From Spirosoma arboris (GTDB lineage: Bacteria > Bacteroidota > Bacteroidia > Cytophagales > Spirosomataceae), in the NCBI RefSeq assembly GCF_009754945.1, contig NZ_WPIN01000002.1, positions 310,001 to 374,000 of the forward strand: DNA of 64,000 nucleotides, in the 5' to 3' direction. Of this stretch, positions 53,728 to 62,234 are shown piece by piece. Numbering within the stretch: the stretch's first letter is position 1; every line of letters starts with the position of its first letter. A program made the position numbers and the translations under genes. Below the pieces are notes generated by a model. It saw nothing but the letters and a program-made list of their open reading frames with translations. It had not been told where the DNA came from and made no database searches.

Positions 53728-55719
53728 ATGAACCGCATACTTCTTTTTCTCCTCATCTTCCCGACGCTAGTCAGTATGGCGCAGACACCGGCAAAAAAAC
53801 GACCGATGGCGTCAAAGGATATGTACCGGCTGCAAACCGTCAGCGATCCACAGGTTTCGCCCGATGGTAAATGGGTCACCTACGGCCTGTCGACTGTCGA
53901 TACAACAAAAGACAAGCGAAACTCGGATTTGTGGATGGTGAGTTGGGACGGTAAAGAATCCGTTCAGCTCACCAACAGTCCGGATGGAGAATCAAGAGCG
54001 CGGTTTAGCCCAGACGGGAAGTATATTTCGTTTGTATCGGCACGACAAGGCGCTACTAAAGGCCAAATCTGGTTGATGGATCGTCGAGGTGGCGAAGCGA
54101 AAAAACTAACTGATCTAAAAACCGATCTGGAAGATTATATCTGGTCGCCCGATGGCAAAAAGATCGCTATGACGCTGCGCGATCCCGACTATGCCGATTC
54201 AGCCAAAACTAAAGTCAGAAAACCCTACGTGCTTGACCGCTACCACTTTAAGGCGGATATAAAAGGTTATCTGGAAAAAGGTTCTGTCCACTTGTATGTC
54301 TATGATATAGCGACGAAAAAGCTCGATACGCTAACGACGGGACTCTACGACGAAACGTCGCCTGTTTGGTCGCCTGATGGATTGCAGCTGGCGTTTGTGA
54401 GCAATCGCAGCGATGATCCCGACCGAAATGAAAACACAGACATTTACGTGATGGATGCCCATAAAGGGGGTACAATGAAGCAGTTAACGACCTGGGCTGG
54501 CATAGATAATAGTCCTGTCTGGAGCCCTGACGGGAAACAAATAGCGTACCTTCGGTCAACGGCTTCGAGTAATTTCATCATGTACGATCAGTCCATTTTG
54601 GCCGTTATCAGCCGGGATGGCGGAGAACCTACGCTCCTCTCGAAAGCATTGGATCGTCCCGTTCGAAATCCTAAATGGGCAAAAGATGGGCAAACAATTG
54701 CAGTGTTAGTACAGGATGATCGCCAGACCTACGTTGGTCGATACATCTTTCCCGAAGGCAAATTTGCCGGACTAACGGGCGGTAACCGCGTATTCAGCAA
54801 TCTGGAATCGGCGCCAGAGGGCAACTGGGTAGCCATGATGAGTGATCCACAAACGCCCGGCGAATTATACGCCATTGAAAACGGAAACCCCCGTCGGCTC
54901 ACGCGCGTACATGACGATTTCCTCACTCCACTCGAACTGGCTACCGTAGAAGGGTTCACATCGAAGAGCAAAGACGGAACACAGGTTTCAAATGTACTCT
55001 ATCGCCCGGCGAACACACCAGTCGGCAAAAAGCTTCCGACTATTTTCTACATTCACGGTGGTCCGGTATCCCAGGATGAATTTTCCTTCGACCTTACCCG
55101 GCAATTACTCGCAGCTGGCGGTTATGCCGTAGTCGCCGTCAATTACCGGGGTAGTAACGGTCGTGGCCTCGACTACAGCAAAGCGATCTATGCCGATTGG
55201 GGTAACAAAGAAGTGCTGGATATTCTGGGAGCCGCCGACTACGTTGTTGAGAAAGGCATTGCTGACCCCGATCGACTCGGTATTGGTGGCTGGAGTTACG
55301 GTGGCATTCTGACCAACTACACCATCGCCACCGACACTCGCTTTAAGGCAGCCGCCAGCGGGGCCGGGAGTTCGCTGCAACTGACTATGTACGGAATAGA
55401 CCAGTACACAAATCAGTACGAAAACGAGTTAGGAGCGCCCTGGAAAAACACCGACAAATGGTTAAAATTGTCCTATCCGTTCCTAAAAGCCGACCGAATT
55501 AAAACACCAACGTTGTTTATGGCGGGTGAAAAAGACTTCAATGTTCCCTCCGCAGGTAGCGAGCAGATGTTTCAGGCACTACGCTCATTAGGTATTCCAA
55601 CCCAGCTGATCATTTATCCCGGTCAATATCATGGCATTACAGTACCCAGCTATCAGAAGGATCGGGTCGATCGGTACCTGCAATGGTTTGACAAATATTT
55701 AAAACCTAAAACCCTGTAA
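53728..55719 (+). CDS. S9-family prolyl-oligopeptidase-like peptidase, exported
   Basis: 663 residues with a signal peptide (MNRILLFLLIFPTLVSMAQ). Residues about 30-400 form a WD40-like propeller (VSPDGKWVTYGLSTVDTTKD, SPVWSPDGLQLAFVSNRSDD). The C-terminal alpha/beta hydrolase has the Ser nucleophile in LGIGGWSYGGILTNY (about 523), Asp in FMAGEKDFNVP, and His in YPGQYHGITVP. It cleaves short peptides, often after proline or an acylated residue, and together with the M28 peptidase would supply amino acids. Confidence 0.94.
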   Translation: MNRILLFLLIFPTLVSMAQTPAKKRPMASKDMYRLQTVSDPQVSPDGKWVTYGLSTVDTTKDKRNSDLWMVSWDGKESVQLTNSPDGESRARFSPDGKYISFVSARQGATKGQIWLMDRRGGEAKKLTDLKTDLEDYIWSPDGKKIAMTLRDPDYADSAKTKVRKPYVLDRYHFKADIKGYLEKGSVHLYVYDIATKKLDTLTTGLYDETSPVWSPDGLQLAFVSNRSDDPDRNENTDIYVMDAHKGGTMKQLTTWAGIDNSPVWSPDGKQIAYLRSTASSNFIMYDQSILAVISRDGGEPTLLSKALDRPVRNPKWAKDGQTIAVLVQDDRQTYVGRYIFPEGKFAGLTGGNRVFSNLESAPEGNWVAMMSDPQTPGELYAIENGNPRRLTRVHDDFLTPLELATVEGFTSKSKDGTQVSNVLYRPANTPVGKKLPTIFYIHGGPVSQDEFSFDLTRQLLAAGGYAVVAVNYRGSNGRGLDYSKAIYADWGNKEVLDILGAADYVVEKGIADPDRLGIGGWSYGGILTNYTIATDTRFKAAASGAGSSLQLTMYGIDQYTNQYENELGAPWKNTDKWLKLSYPFLKADRIKTPTLFMAGEKDFNVPSAGSEQMFQALRSLGIPTQLIIYPGQYHGITVPSYQKDRVDRYLQWFDKYLKPKTL

Positions 55720-55887
55720 AACAGAATTTTATTCCAGGTTAATCTATATAGACAATGACTATTATACCCTGGTGTTGCATCGAAAAGTCAGTTTTCGGCG
55801 TACTAGAGATATTGTTTTATTCGTTTTTTCCGTAGTTTACACGCTCATATCCATTTATATACTCAATCGGCTAAAGTTCACCTGATT

Positions 55888-56355
55888 ATGAAACAGTTTA
55901 TATTATTTTTCAGTCTCCTGACGGCATCTGTCGTACTGAACTCCTGCTCTAAAAGCAGCGACCCCGCACCAGACCCAGTAGTTGGATCATGGAAATTAGA
56001 TCGAATTCGCACAAGTGGATTTGTAGCCCCCTATACAAGTTATAATGCTGATAATGACCCTTCTCTATTTGATTATCAGGATAGCTTCATAACCAAAACC
56101 GATAAAACGTTTACCGGAACAGTTCGCACGAGCGGTCGGGTAATCGACTATAGTGGCAACTGGGAATCAACCACTAGCTCGCTGACGCTGAAAGACACGC
56201 AGGGTAATTCAGACGTGTATACACTGGATGCAACAAAGACGCCAAACCAGCTTCTTGGCGCCGTGATTGCTACCAGCGATTCGCTCACGAATCCGACAAC
56301 AAGCAAAGTAGAATTGGTTAAGTATAATATTCAACTTGTTTATACCAAGCAGTAA
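55888..56355 (+). CDS. Lipocalin-like lipoprotein
   Basis: 155 residues. The signal ends in the lipobox VLNSC. The mature part begins VVGSWKLDRIRTSG and has SFITKTDKTFTGTVRTSG, YSGNWESTTSSLTLKD and ends VELVKYNIQLVYTKQ, the pattern of Bacteroidota lipocalin-like (DUF4923/DUF5004-like) lipoproteins. Ligand unknown. A strong terminator follows. Confidence 0.82.
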   Translation: MKQFILFFSLLTASVVLNSCSKSSDPAPDPVVGSWKLDRIRTSGFVAPYTSYNADNDPSLFDYQDSFITKTDKTFTGTVRTSGRVIDYSGNWESTTSSLTLKDTQGNSDVYTLDATKTPNQLLGAVIATSDSLTNPTTSKVELVKYNIQLVYTKQ

Positions 56356-56374
56356 TACTCAATTTGCCTGGCAT

Positions 56375-56410
56375 AAAAAATGGTCACTGAATACTCAGTG
56401 ACCATTTTTT
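56375..56410. terminator. Strong intrinsic terminator after the lipocalin-like gene
   Basis: AAAAAATGGTCACTGA and TCAGTGACCATTTTTT are perfect complements around ATAC. The next 280 bases, to the terminator at 56.69 kb, are AT-rich and show no supported gene. Confidence 0.93.
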
Positions 56411-56690
56411 ATGTGGTCAAACTGAACGACTTTACTTTTCTTTAATTTACTGAAAATTACTCGTTTATCCGGCTATAAGTCATACAGCCTATTTGTTATG
56501 TACCGCCATCTCCAGCTATGGAAAGATTTACTAGCGATAGGGTCAGAGTTGGAATTTATCCAGCTACATTGAGCACCATTTACTAAATGCTCTTCAAAAA
56601 TGACACAATTAAGAAATTAACATTTTTTATTTTGAGAATACCGAATTCTACTCATATAAATTTTGATCAATATATAATTAACAAAATAAT

Positions 56691-56722
56691 TTAAAGGCGT
56701 TTTCTAGTCGAAGACGCTTTTT
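56691..56722 (+). terminator. Terminator-like hairpin upstream of the Tat aminotransferase gene
   Basis: AAAGGCGTTTTC pairs with GAAGACGCTTTTTT (one G-U, one bulge) around TAGTC. It ends with a T-run about 95 bases before the aminotransferase ATG. Nothing upstream clearly needs it, so a short RNA in 56.41-56.69 kb or a leader attenuator is possible. Confidence 0.6.
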
Positions 56723-56816
56723 TATTGGCATTAATTCGTACTTTCACAAAACCCTATCTACTAAGGAGTTATATTTGTCTTTACTCTTATTTTATCCGGA
56801 ATTAATACAAAAAACC

Positions 56817-57989
56817 ATGTCATCACAACTAACTCGCCGGGATTGGCTACGTGCCAGCGGCCTTTTAACAGCCGGTCTCGGCTTGAGCCGATTTACACCC
56901 GCCGAGGCTGCTCGGCCCAACGCGCCATTGGTTTCAGGGTTCACCAATGAGTTTGCTTTTGCCGATGACCCTTTCGCCAACATGCCCAAACTTCGGGCGC
57001 GGTTGTTTGCCAACGAAAATCCACTAGGTATTTCTGCCAGTGCTAAAGACGCCATTGTGAAGGCTACTGAAATTGGCAACCGATACGCCTGGATGGAGTT
57101 CGGACAATTGAAAACGCTAATAGCAACAGACGACGGCGTAAAACCTGCCAACATCATGATGGCCCCTGGTTCGTCGGATATTTTGATGGCTGCAGCTGAT
57201 CATTTCGCCAAAAGTGGTGGTACCATCCTGACCAGCACCATGACCTACGACGATCTGCTTCAGCGAGCCGAGAAATTCGGCGCAAAGATCAAGGCGTTAC
57301 CGATGACGAAAGAATATAAATTTGACCTCAATGCGATTAAGGCGAACATTACGCCTGATGTGAAATTGGTCTATATCGTCAACCCGAATAACCCAACTGG
57401 AACTACCATCCCAACACCTGAGCTGGAAGCATTCATTCGGGAGGTAGCGCCTAAAGTGCCGGTGTTCATCGATGAAGCCTATATCGACTTCTATGAGCCT
57501 GCCGACCGTCCTAAACTTGGGAAACTGGTTGCCGAAGGCTTAAATGTGATCCTGGCCCGGACATTCTCAAAAATTCATGGATTTGCCGGATTACGTCTGG
57601 GTTATGCCATCGCACAGCCCGATACGCTGAAAATTCTGCATGCTTATACCAATGGCGATTTTGCAGTAAGTATCACGACACTTATGGCTGGTATTGCCAG
57701 CTACAAAGATATTGACTGGCAGAACCACTGTCGGGCCGAAAACGCCAAAGCCCGCGCCTACACGACCAAAGCACTGGCCGATCTGGGTTATGAAGTGATT
57801 CCGTCGGCTACAAATTTCATTCTGTTCCCGATCCGTATGAAAACCAAAACGTTTGAAGGGCAAATGTTCGGACAAGGCATTGGCATCCAAACCCGCGACT
57901 TTAACGGACAACCGTACTGCCGTGTTAGCGTTGGAACAATGGATGAAATGGCCATTTTCATAGATGGCTTTAAGAAGGTAGTAGGGTAA
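56817..57989 (+). CDS. Tat-exported class I/II PLP aminotransferase (HisC-like)
   Basis: 390 residues from MSSQLTRRDWLRASGLLTAG, with a twin-arginine motif and an Ala-rich end. The core is histidinol-phosphate-aminotransferase-like: RLFANENPLGISASAKDAIV, VYIVNPNNPTGTTIPTPELE, FIDEAYIDFYEP, and the Schiff-base Lys in ARTFSKIHGFAGLRLGYAIA. The Tat signal places it outside the cytoplasm, so it is unlikely to be the biosynthetic HisC. It precedes an FAD amine oxidase that also has a Tat signal. Confidence 0.9.
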   Translation: MSSQLTRRDWLRASGLLTAGLGLSRFTPAEAARPNAPLVSGFTNEFAFADDPFANMPKLRARLFANENPLGISASAKDAIVKATEIGNRYAWMEFGQLKTLIATDDGVKPANIMMAPGSSDILMAAADHFAKSGGTILTSTMTYDDLLQRAEKFGAKIKALPMTKEYKFDLNAIKANITPDVKLVYIVNPNNPTGTTIPTPELEAFIREVAPKVPVFIDEAYIDFYEPADRPKLGKLVAEGLNVILARTFSKIHGFAGLRLGYAIAQPDTLKILHAYTNGDFAVSITTLMAGIASYKDIDWQNHCRAENAKARAYTTKALADLGYEVIPSATNFILFPIRMKTKTFEGQMFGQGIGIQTRDFNGQPYCRVSVGTMDEMAIFIDGFKKVVG

Positions 57990-57994
57990 CATAT

Positions 57995-58094
57995 AGTTAG
58001 CAAGCTGATAAGTTAATAAGTAGTAAGTGGCTGTTGCAAGTTTGATTCCCGCGTCAGCCACTTACTTAACTTACTACTTATCAACTTACTAACT
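57995..58094. repeat. Long inverted repeat between the aminotransferase and amine oxidase genes
   Basis: AGTTAGCAAGCTGATAAGTT, then AATAAGTAGTAAGTGGCTG, is mirrored by CAGCCACTTACTTAACTTAC, then TACTTATCAACTTACTAACT, with a few gaps, around a roughly 22-base loop. The arms are built from near-repeats of ACTTACTA. Confidence 0.85.
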
Positions 58095-58107
58095 CACTGA
58101 CTAATTT

Positions 58108-59682
58108 ATGACGCGACGCGACTTCATCAATTCAACAAGTGCCAGTTATGCCAGTATGCTGGCGTGGGGAATGCTACAACCCGCACCAGTATCGGCAATT
58201 GATTTACCCGCCAACGGACTGAAAAGTGACGGTAAAGGCCGAAAGGTGATTATTTTAGGGGCGGGCCTGGCTGGTATGACAACCGCTTATGAACTCGGCA
58301 AATTAGGCTACGATTGCACTGTACTGGAGGCCCGTGCCCGCTCGGGTGGACGCGTCTGGACTGTTCGGGGTGGTACTAAAGAGACGGAGTTAGCTGGCGG
58401 AACCGCGCAAACCTGTTCCTTCGAAGATGGCCAATATTTTAACGGAGGAGCGGCTCGAATTCCGCACCATCACCAGATAACCCTACACTATTGTCGTGAA
58501 CTGGGTGTACCGTTGCAAATCTTCAACGGGGCAAATGAGTCGGCTTATCTTTACAATGATGGGGGAACCGGTGATTTTGCCAATCGACGTATGCGCATCA
58601 GCGATTATCATCACGATATGCGCGGTTATACCTCCGAATTACTCGCCAAAGCGCTGGACCAATCGTCTCTGGATCAGCAATTAACTAAAGAAGATGTTGA
58701 GAAGTTAATTGACTTTCTGAAAAATGAAGGGGATTTAAATACGGCACATCTCTACAAAGGCACTAACCGCAGGGGGTACAAAAGTAAAAGTGATCCCGGT
58801 GCTGGTCACACTCCTGGCGCACTTACAGACCCCTACGGTCTCACTGATTTGCTACGGTCTGGCTTTATGCAACCGGTTTTCTATAATGTAGGCGATTATG
58901 CTTATGAACAGCAGTCTACGTTATTGCAACCCGTTGGCGGTATGGATGCCATTCCGAAAGCACTGGAGAAAAAACTGATGGGCAAGATTGTCTTCAATGC
59001 CCCTGTCAGTGAGCTTCGTAAAACCGAAAATGGCGTTCGGGTTGTTTACCAAAAAGATGGCAAACCGGTTGAGATTACGGGCGAATTCTGCGTGTGTACC
59101 TTGCCGTTACCCATGCTTAAAAACCTCGAATCTGATCTATCGGGAACCGTAAAGCGAGCAGCCGATTTTGTTCCATATATGAAGACTGGCAAAATTGGGT
59201 TGCAATTTAAACGACGTTTCTGGGAAGAAGATGATGGTATCTATGGCGGTATTTCGCGTACCAATATGGATATTAACCAGATATGGTACCCGTCGTTTGG
59301 CCTGCAGGGCAAGAAAGGCGTTCTGATTGGCTACTACAATTTTTACAGTCGGGCCGAAGCAGTAGGCGCTATGTCTGTTGCTGAACGCGAAAAAATGGCG
59401 TTGGCGCAAGGGAGCAAAATTCACCCGCAGTATCCTGCCGAATTTGACAATTCGTTTTCGCTCGCCTGGCACCGCATACCCTATAGCGGGGGTGGCTGGG
59501 CTGTGTATGACGATACAACCCGCAAGAAATATTACCCGTCTCTGCTGGAGCCCGATGGTAATATTTATTTTGCCGGAGAACACACAACATACCTGACCGC
59601 CTGGATGGCCGGAGCGTTCACCTCCGCTCGCCGAACAGTCGAAGCACTTCATGCCCGAGTGGGTGAGTACACGAAAAAGTAA
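58108..59682 (+). CDS. Tat-exported FAD-dependent monoamine/L-amino-acid oxidase
   Basis: 524 residues. MTRRDFINSTSASYASMLAW is a twin-arginine signal. The FAD dinucleotide-binding motif is VIILGAGLAGMTTAYELGKL (about 48-67), followed by VLEARARSGGRVWTVR. The C-terminal FAD block reads NIYFAGEHTTYLTAWMAGAF. Aromatic-cage residues typical of flavin amine oxidases are likely in AWMAGA and IPYSGGGWAVYD. It oxidises an amine or amino acid, producing H2O2, outside the cytoplasm. The next gene starts 9 bases downstream. Confidence 0.93.
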   Translation: MTRRDFINSTSASYASMLAWGMLQPAPVSAIDLPANGLKSDGKGRKVIILGAGLAGMTTAYELGKLGYDCTVLEARARSGGRVWTVRGGTKETELAGGTAQTCSFEDGQYFNGGAARIPHHHQITLHYCRELGVPLQIFNGANESAYLYNDGGTGDFANRRMRISDYHHDMRGYTSELLAKALDQSSLDQQLTKEDVEKLIDFLKNEGDLNTAHLYKGTNRRGYKSKSDPGAGHTPGALTDPYGLTDLLRSGFMQPVFYNVGDYAYEQQSTLLQPVGGMDAIPKALEKKLMGKIVFNAPVSELRKTENGVRVVYQKDGKPVEITGEFCVCTLPLPMLKNLESDLSGTVKRAADFVPYMKTGKIGLQFKRRFWEEDDGIYGGISRTNMDINQIWYPSFGLQGKKGVLIGYYNFYSRAEAVGAMSVAEREKMALAQGSKIHPQYPAEFDNSFSLAWHRIPYSGGGWAVYDDTTRKKYYPSLLEPDGNIYFAGEHTTYLTAWMAGAFTSARRTVEALHARVGEYTKK

Positions 59683-59691
59683 ACTGGAACT

Positions 59692-60708
59692 ATGAAAAAC
59701 AACCTACTTTCTCTCCTTATTTTCCTTGTTTGCGCCGTAACTACCCAGTTACTCAGTCAGCGCGTTTGGGCTCAGACAGCTTCGGCCTCTATGACCCTGG
59801 AGCAACTAAAAGCCATCAAAGCGATTAAAGTCGCCAACCTCGACAAAGACACTTATTTTAAATCGGGCGGTTTTATTCTGGATCGCTACGAGGAACGTCC
59901 TGCTTATGTGTTCACTTATAGCGATGGCATTACACGAAAAATTTACCTCTACAAAGTGTTCACCGCCGAAGACACCAAAGAACTTGGCTTACTGGCGATT
60001 TACCAGAACACCAAAACCAATGAGGTAAAACCCTTCGTTATTCCGGGTGCATCGGCCGACCGTAAAGCCTGGGACGCATACATTGATGATCTCAAATACG
60101 TTGGTGAAAAAGAACCTGGCTTAATGTCGACGCTAACGTTTGTATTGTCGCGCGAAATGGCCAGCCTGATGTCGGGTGGTGGCGCAAAAACTGAAGAAGG
60201 CAGTGGCAAGAAAAAAGAAGAATACAACTTCTGCTTTGCACCCGATGCGCCGGTAACGATGGCCGATGGCTCGTCGAAAAACATTAGCGACTTAGCTGTA
60301 GGTGATATTATTCTGGGTTACGATGCGAAAACGAAAACCCTAACGCCAACCCACGTTACACGTGTGGATGCACACCAGAGCACCGAGCCGTCAGGCGATT
60401 TCGCGCTGGCTGGCGTATGGCTTTCTTCGGTTAACGAACTCACGGCCGACAATCGCAACGCCTTGACTGCTCCAACTTTAGTGGAAGCAACGGCTAATCA
60501 CCCCGTACTGACGGCTACTGGTCGTAAGGCATTTGGCGAGGTGAAAGCGGGTGACGTTATGTATCGTTATGATGCAGCGACTAAGAGTGTGATTGCCTAT
60601 AAAGTTGTACAAACGGAGAAAAGCGTTCGTTCTGTAAAAAGCGTTTATAATTTAATTACCGAGTCTGGCGCTTACTTAATTGGCGAAACAGTCGTTCTGG
60701 ATAAGTAA
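59692..60708 (+). CDS. Secreted protein with C-terminal Hint (hedgehog/intein-type) domain
   Basis: 338 residues with a signal peptide ending near VWAQ. About 30-160 is an unfamiliar domain (SGGFILDRYEERPAYVFTYS). A Lys/Glu/Gly-rich linker follows, then at about 181 a Hint domain begins with Cys: CFAPDAPVTMADGSSKNISD, LAVGDIILGYDAKTK, the TxxH motif ATANHPVLTATG (about 266-277), KAGDVMYRYD and VYNLITESGAYLIGETVVLD. The terminal His-Asn of splicing inteins is absent, so N-terminal cleavage or thioester formation is more likely than splicing. It is 9 bases after the amine oxidase gene and surely co-transcribed. Confidence 0.88.
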   Translation: MKNNLLSLLIFLVCAVTTQLLSQRVWAQTASASMTLEQLKAIKAIKVANLDKDTYFKSGGFILDRYEERPAYVFTYSDGITRKIYLYKVFTAEDTKELGLLAIYQNTKTNEVKPFVIPGASADRKAWDAYIDDLKYVGEKEPGLMSTLTFVLSREMASLMSGGGAKTEEGSGKKKEEYNFCFAPDAPVTMADGSSKNISDLAVGDIILGYDAKTKTLTPTHVTRVDAHQSTEPSGDFALAGVWLSSVNELTADNRNALTAPTLVEATANHPVLTATGRKAFGEVKAGDVMYRYDAATKSVIAYKVVQTEKSVRSVKSVYNLITESGAYLIGETVVLDK

Positions 60709-60718
60709 TCGTACTTCC

Positions 60719-60775
60719 CGATATACAAAAGCCTGCTTTTATCCTGACGGAATAAAAGCAGGCTTTTGTATATCG
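60719..60775. terminator. Bidirectional terminator after the Hint gene
   Basis: CGATATACAAAAGCCTGCTT plus TTAT and ATAAAAGCAGGCTTTTGTAT plus ATCG are perfect 24-base complements around CCTGACGGA. It separates the oxidase/Hint unit from the beta-oxidation genes. Confidence 0.92.
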
Positions 60776-60865
60776 TGTCAGTTGTGCATTTGGTGTTAAG
60801 CTAAAGTTCAGCTCCTCTACGAGACTAGCCATACATCCTATATCATACATCATACAGCCTAAATA

Positions 60866-60896
60866 TTGTCCCATTCAGGTTTTGCGCGTACTTTTG
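60866..60896 (+). promoter_or_regulatory. Bacteroidota-type promoter of the beta-oxidation operon
   Basis: TTG (60866-60868), a 20-base spacer and TACTTTTG (60889-60896) match the -33/-7 consensus, about 50 bases before the thiolase start. Just upstream, at 60830-60851, lies a 22-base word beginning CATACATCCTATATCATACA that recurs at 62211-62232. Confidence 0.8.
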
Positions 60897-60945
60897 TTTG
60901 ATTGAAAACCGTATGCACGCATACTAATTTCGCACTAACAAAATC

Positions 60946-62154
60946 ATGGCCGAAGCCTTCATTTATGATGCCGTCAGAACACCTCGTGGACGAGGTAAAA
61001 GCGACGGTTCGCTGCATGATGTGCAGCCCGTTCAACTCCTCACCAGCGTTTTACGCGAACTCCGCGACCGTAATCAGCTCGACACATCGCTTGTCGATGA
61101 TGTGATTATGGGGTGCGTAACCCCGATTGGCGAACAAGGGGCTGACATTGCTCGTACGGCGGCTCTCGAAGCAGGATATGACGAATCGGTAGCGGGTGTG
61201 CAATTGAATCGCTTTTGCTCCTCTGGTCTGGAAGCCATCAACATGGCTGGGGCTTATGTGATGTCTGGGCAGGTTGATGCTATTGTAGCAGGAGGAGTAG
61301 AGTCGATGTCGCGGGTGCCGATGGGGTCTGATGGCGGTGCGCTGTTTATGAATCCGCAGATTGTAGCCCGTCATAACATTGTACCACAGGGTATTTCGGC
61401 TGATTTAATCGCGACTAAATACGGGTACTCTCGTTCGGATGTAGACAGTTTTGCGGCCGAATCATACCGTAGGGCGGTGGAAGCCCAGGCTGCCAATCGG
61501 TTTGCCAGAACGCTTGTACCACTCAAAGATGAAATTGGTGTAACGCTGCTCAACCGCGATGAAGGCGTTCGACCCGGCACAACGACCGAGAGCCTAAGCA
61601 AACTCAAACCTGCTTTTGAGAGTCTGGGCCAGATGGGATTAGATTCCCTTGCATTGCTTAAATATGCCCAGTTCGACAAAATCAATCACGTTCACCATGC
61701 TGGTAACTCGTCGCAAATTGTTGATGGTGCAGCTGGTGTATTGGTGGGTAATAAGGAATTTGGCGAAAAAACCGGGCTGAAACCGCGCGCCCGGATTAAA
61801 GCCTTCGCCATTGTCGGATCCGAACCGACAATCATGTTGACAGGTCCTATTCCGGCCACACGCAAAGTACTCAAACGGGCAGGCATGAGCATTAGCGATA
61901 TTGATTTGTTCGAAGTCAATGAGGCTTTTGCAGCCATCCCCATGTTGTTTATGGATGAATTTGGTGTAGATCACGGGAAACTGAATGTCAACGGGGGCGC
62001 CATTGCCCTCGGCCATCCATTGGGTGCAACAGGAGCCATTATTTCGGCCACACTCATTGATGAACTCGAACGTACCGGCAAGCAATTTGGCCTCTCAACC
62101 CTCTGCATTGGGGGCGGCATGGGCATCGCAACTATTTTCGAATTGGTTAATTAA
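60946..62154 (+). CDS. fadA: Acetyl-CoA acyltransferase (thiolase)
   Basis: 402 residues. The acylated Cys is in [18 protein letters not shown] (about 92), His in [21 protein letters not shown] (about 356) and the second Cys in [10 protein letters not shown] (about 386). It opens [17 protein letters not shown]. Together with the downstream hydratase/dehydrogenase it completes the last beta-oxidation step, releasing acetyl-CoA. It lies 80 bases upstream of that gene; a long inverted repeat fills the gap. Confidence 0.93.
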   Translation: MAEAFIYDAVRTPRGRGKSDGSLHDVQPVQLLTSVLRELRDRNQLDTSLVDDVIMGCVTPIGEQGADIARTAALEAGYDESVAGVQLNRFCSSGLEAINMAGAYVMSGQVDAIVAGGVESMSRVPMGSDGGALFMNPQIVARHNIVPQGISADLIATKYGYSRSDVDSFAAESYRRAVEAQAANRFARTLVPLKDEIGVTLLNRDEGVRPGTTTESLSKLKPAFESLGQMGLDSLALLKYAQFDKINHVHHAGNSSQIVDGAAGVLVGNKEFGEKTGLKPRARIKAFAIVGSEPTIMLTGPIPATRKVLKRAGMSISDIDLFEVNEAFAAIPMLFMDEFGVDHGKLNVNGGAIALGHPLGATGAIISATLIDELERTGKQFGLSTLCIGGGMGIATIFELVN

Positions 62155-62157
62155 AAA

Positions 62158-62231
62158 TGTATGATGTATGATATAGGATATATGCTGCTTGTTCAAGCTA
62201 TATCTTATATCATACATCCTATATCATACAT
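62158..62231. repeat. Inverted repeat between thiolase and hydratase/dehydrogenase genes
   Basis: ATGTATGATGTATGATATAG plus GATATAT is mirrored by ATATCTTATATCATACATCC plus TATATCATACAT. The words ATGTATGAT/ATCATACAT recur within each arm. The right arm contains the 22-base word that also precedes the thiolase promoter. Confidence 0.82.
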
Positions 62232-62234
62232 CTA

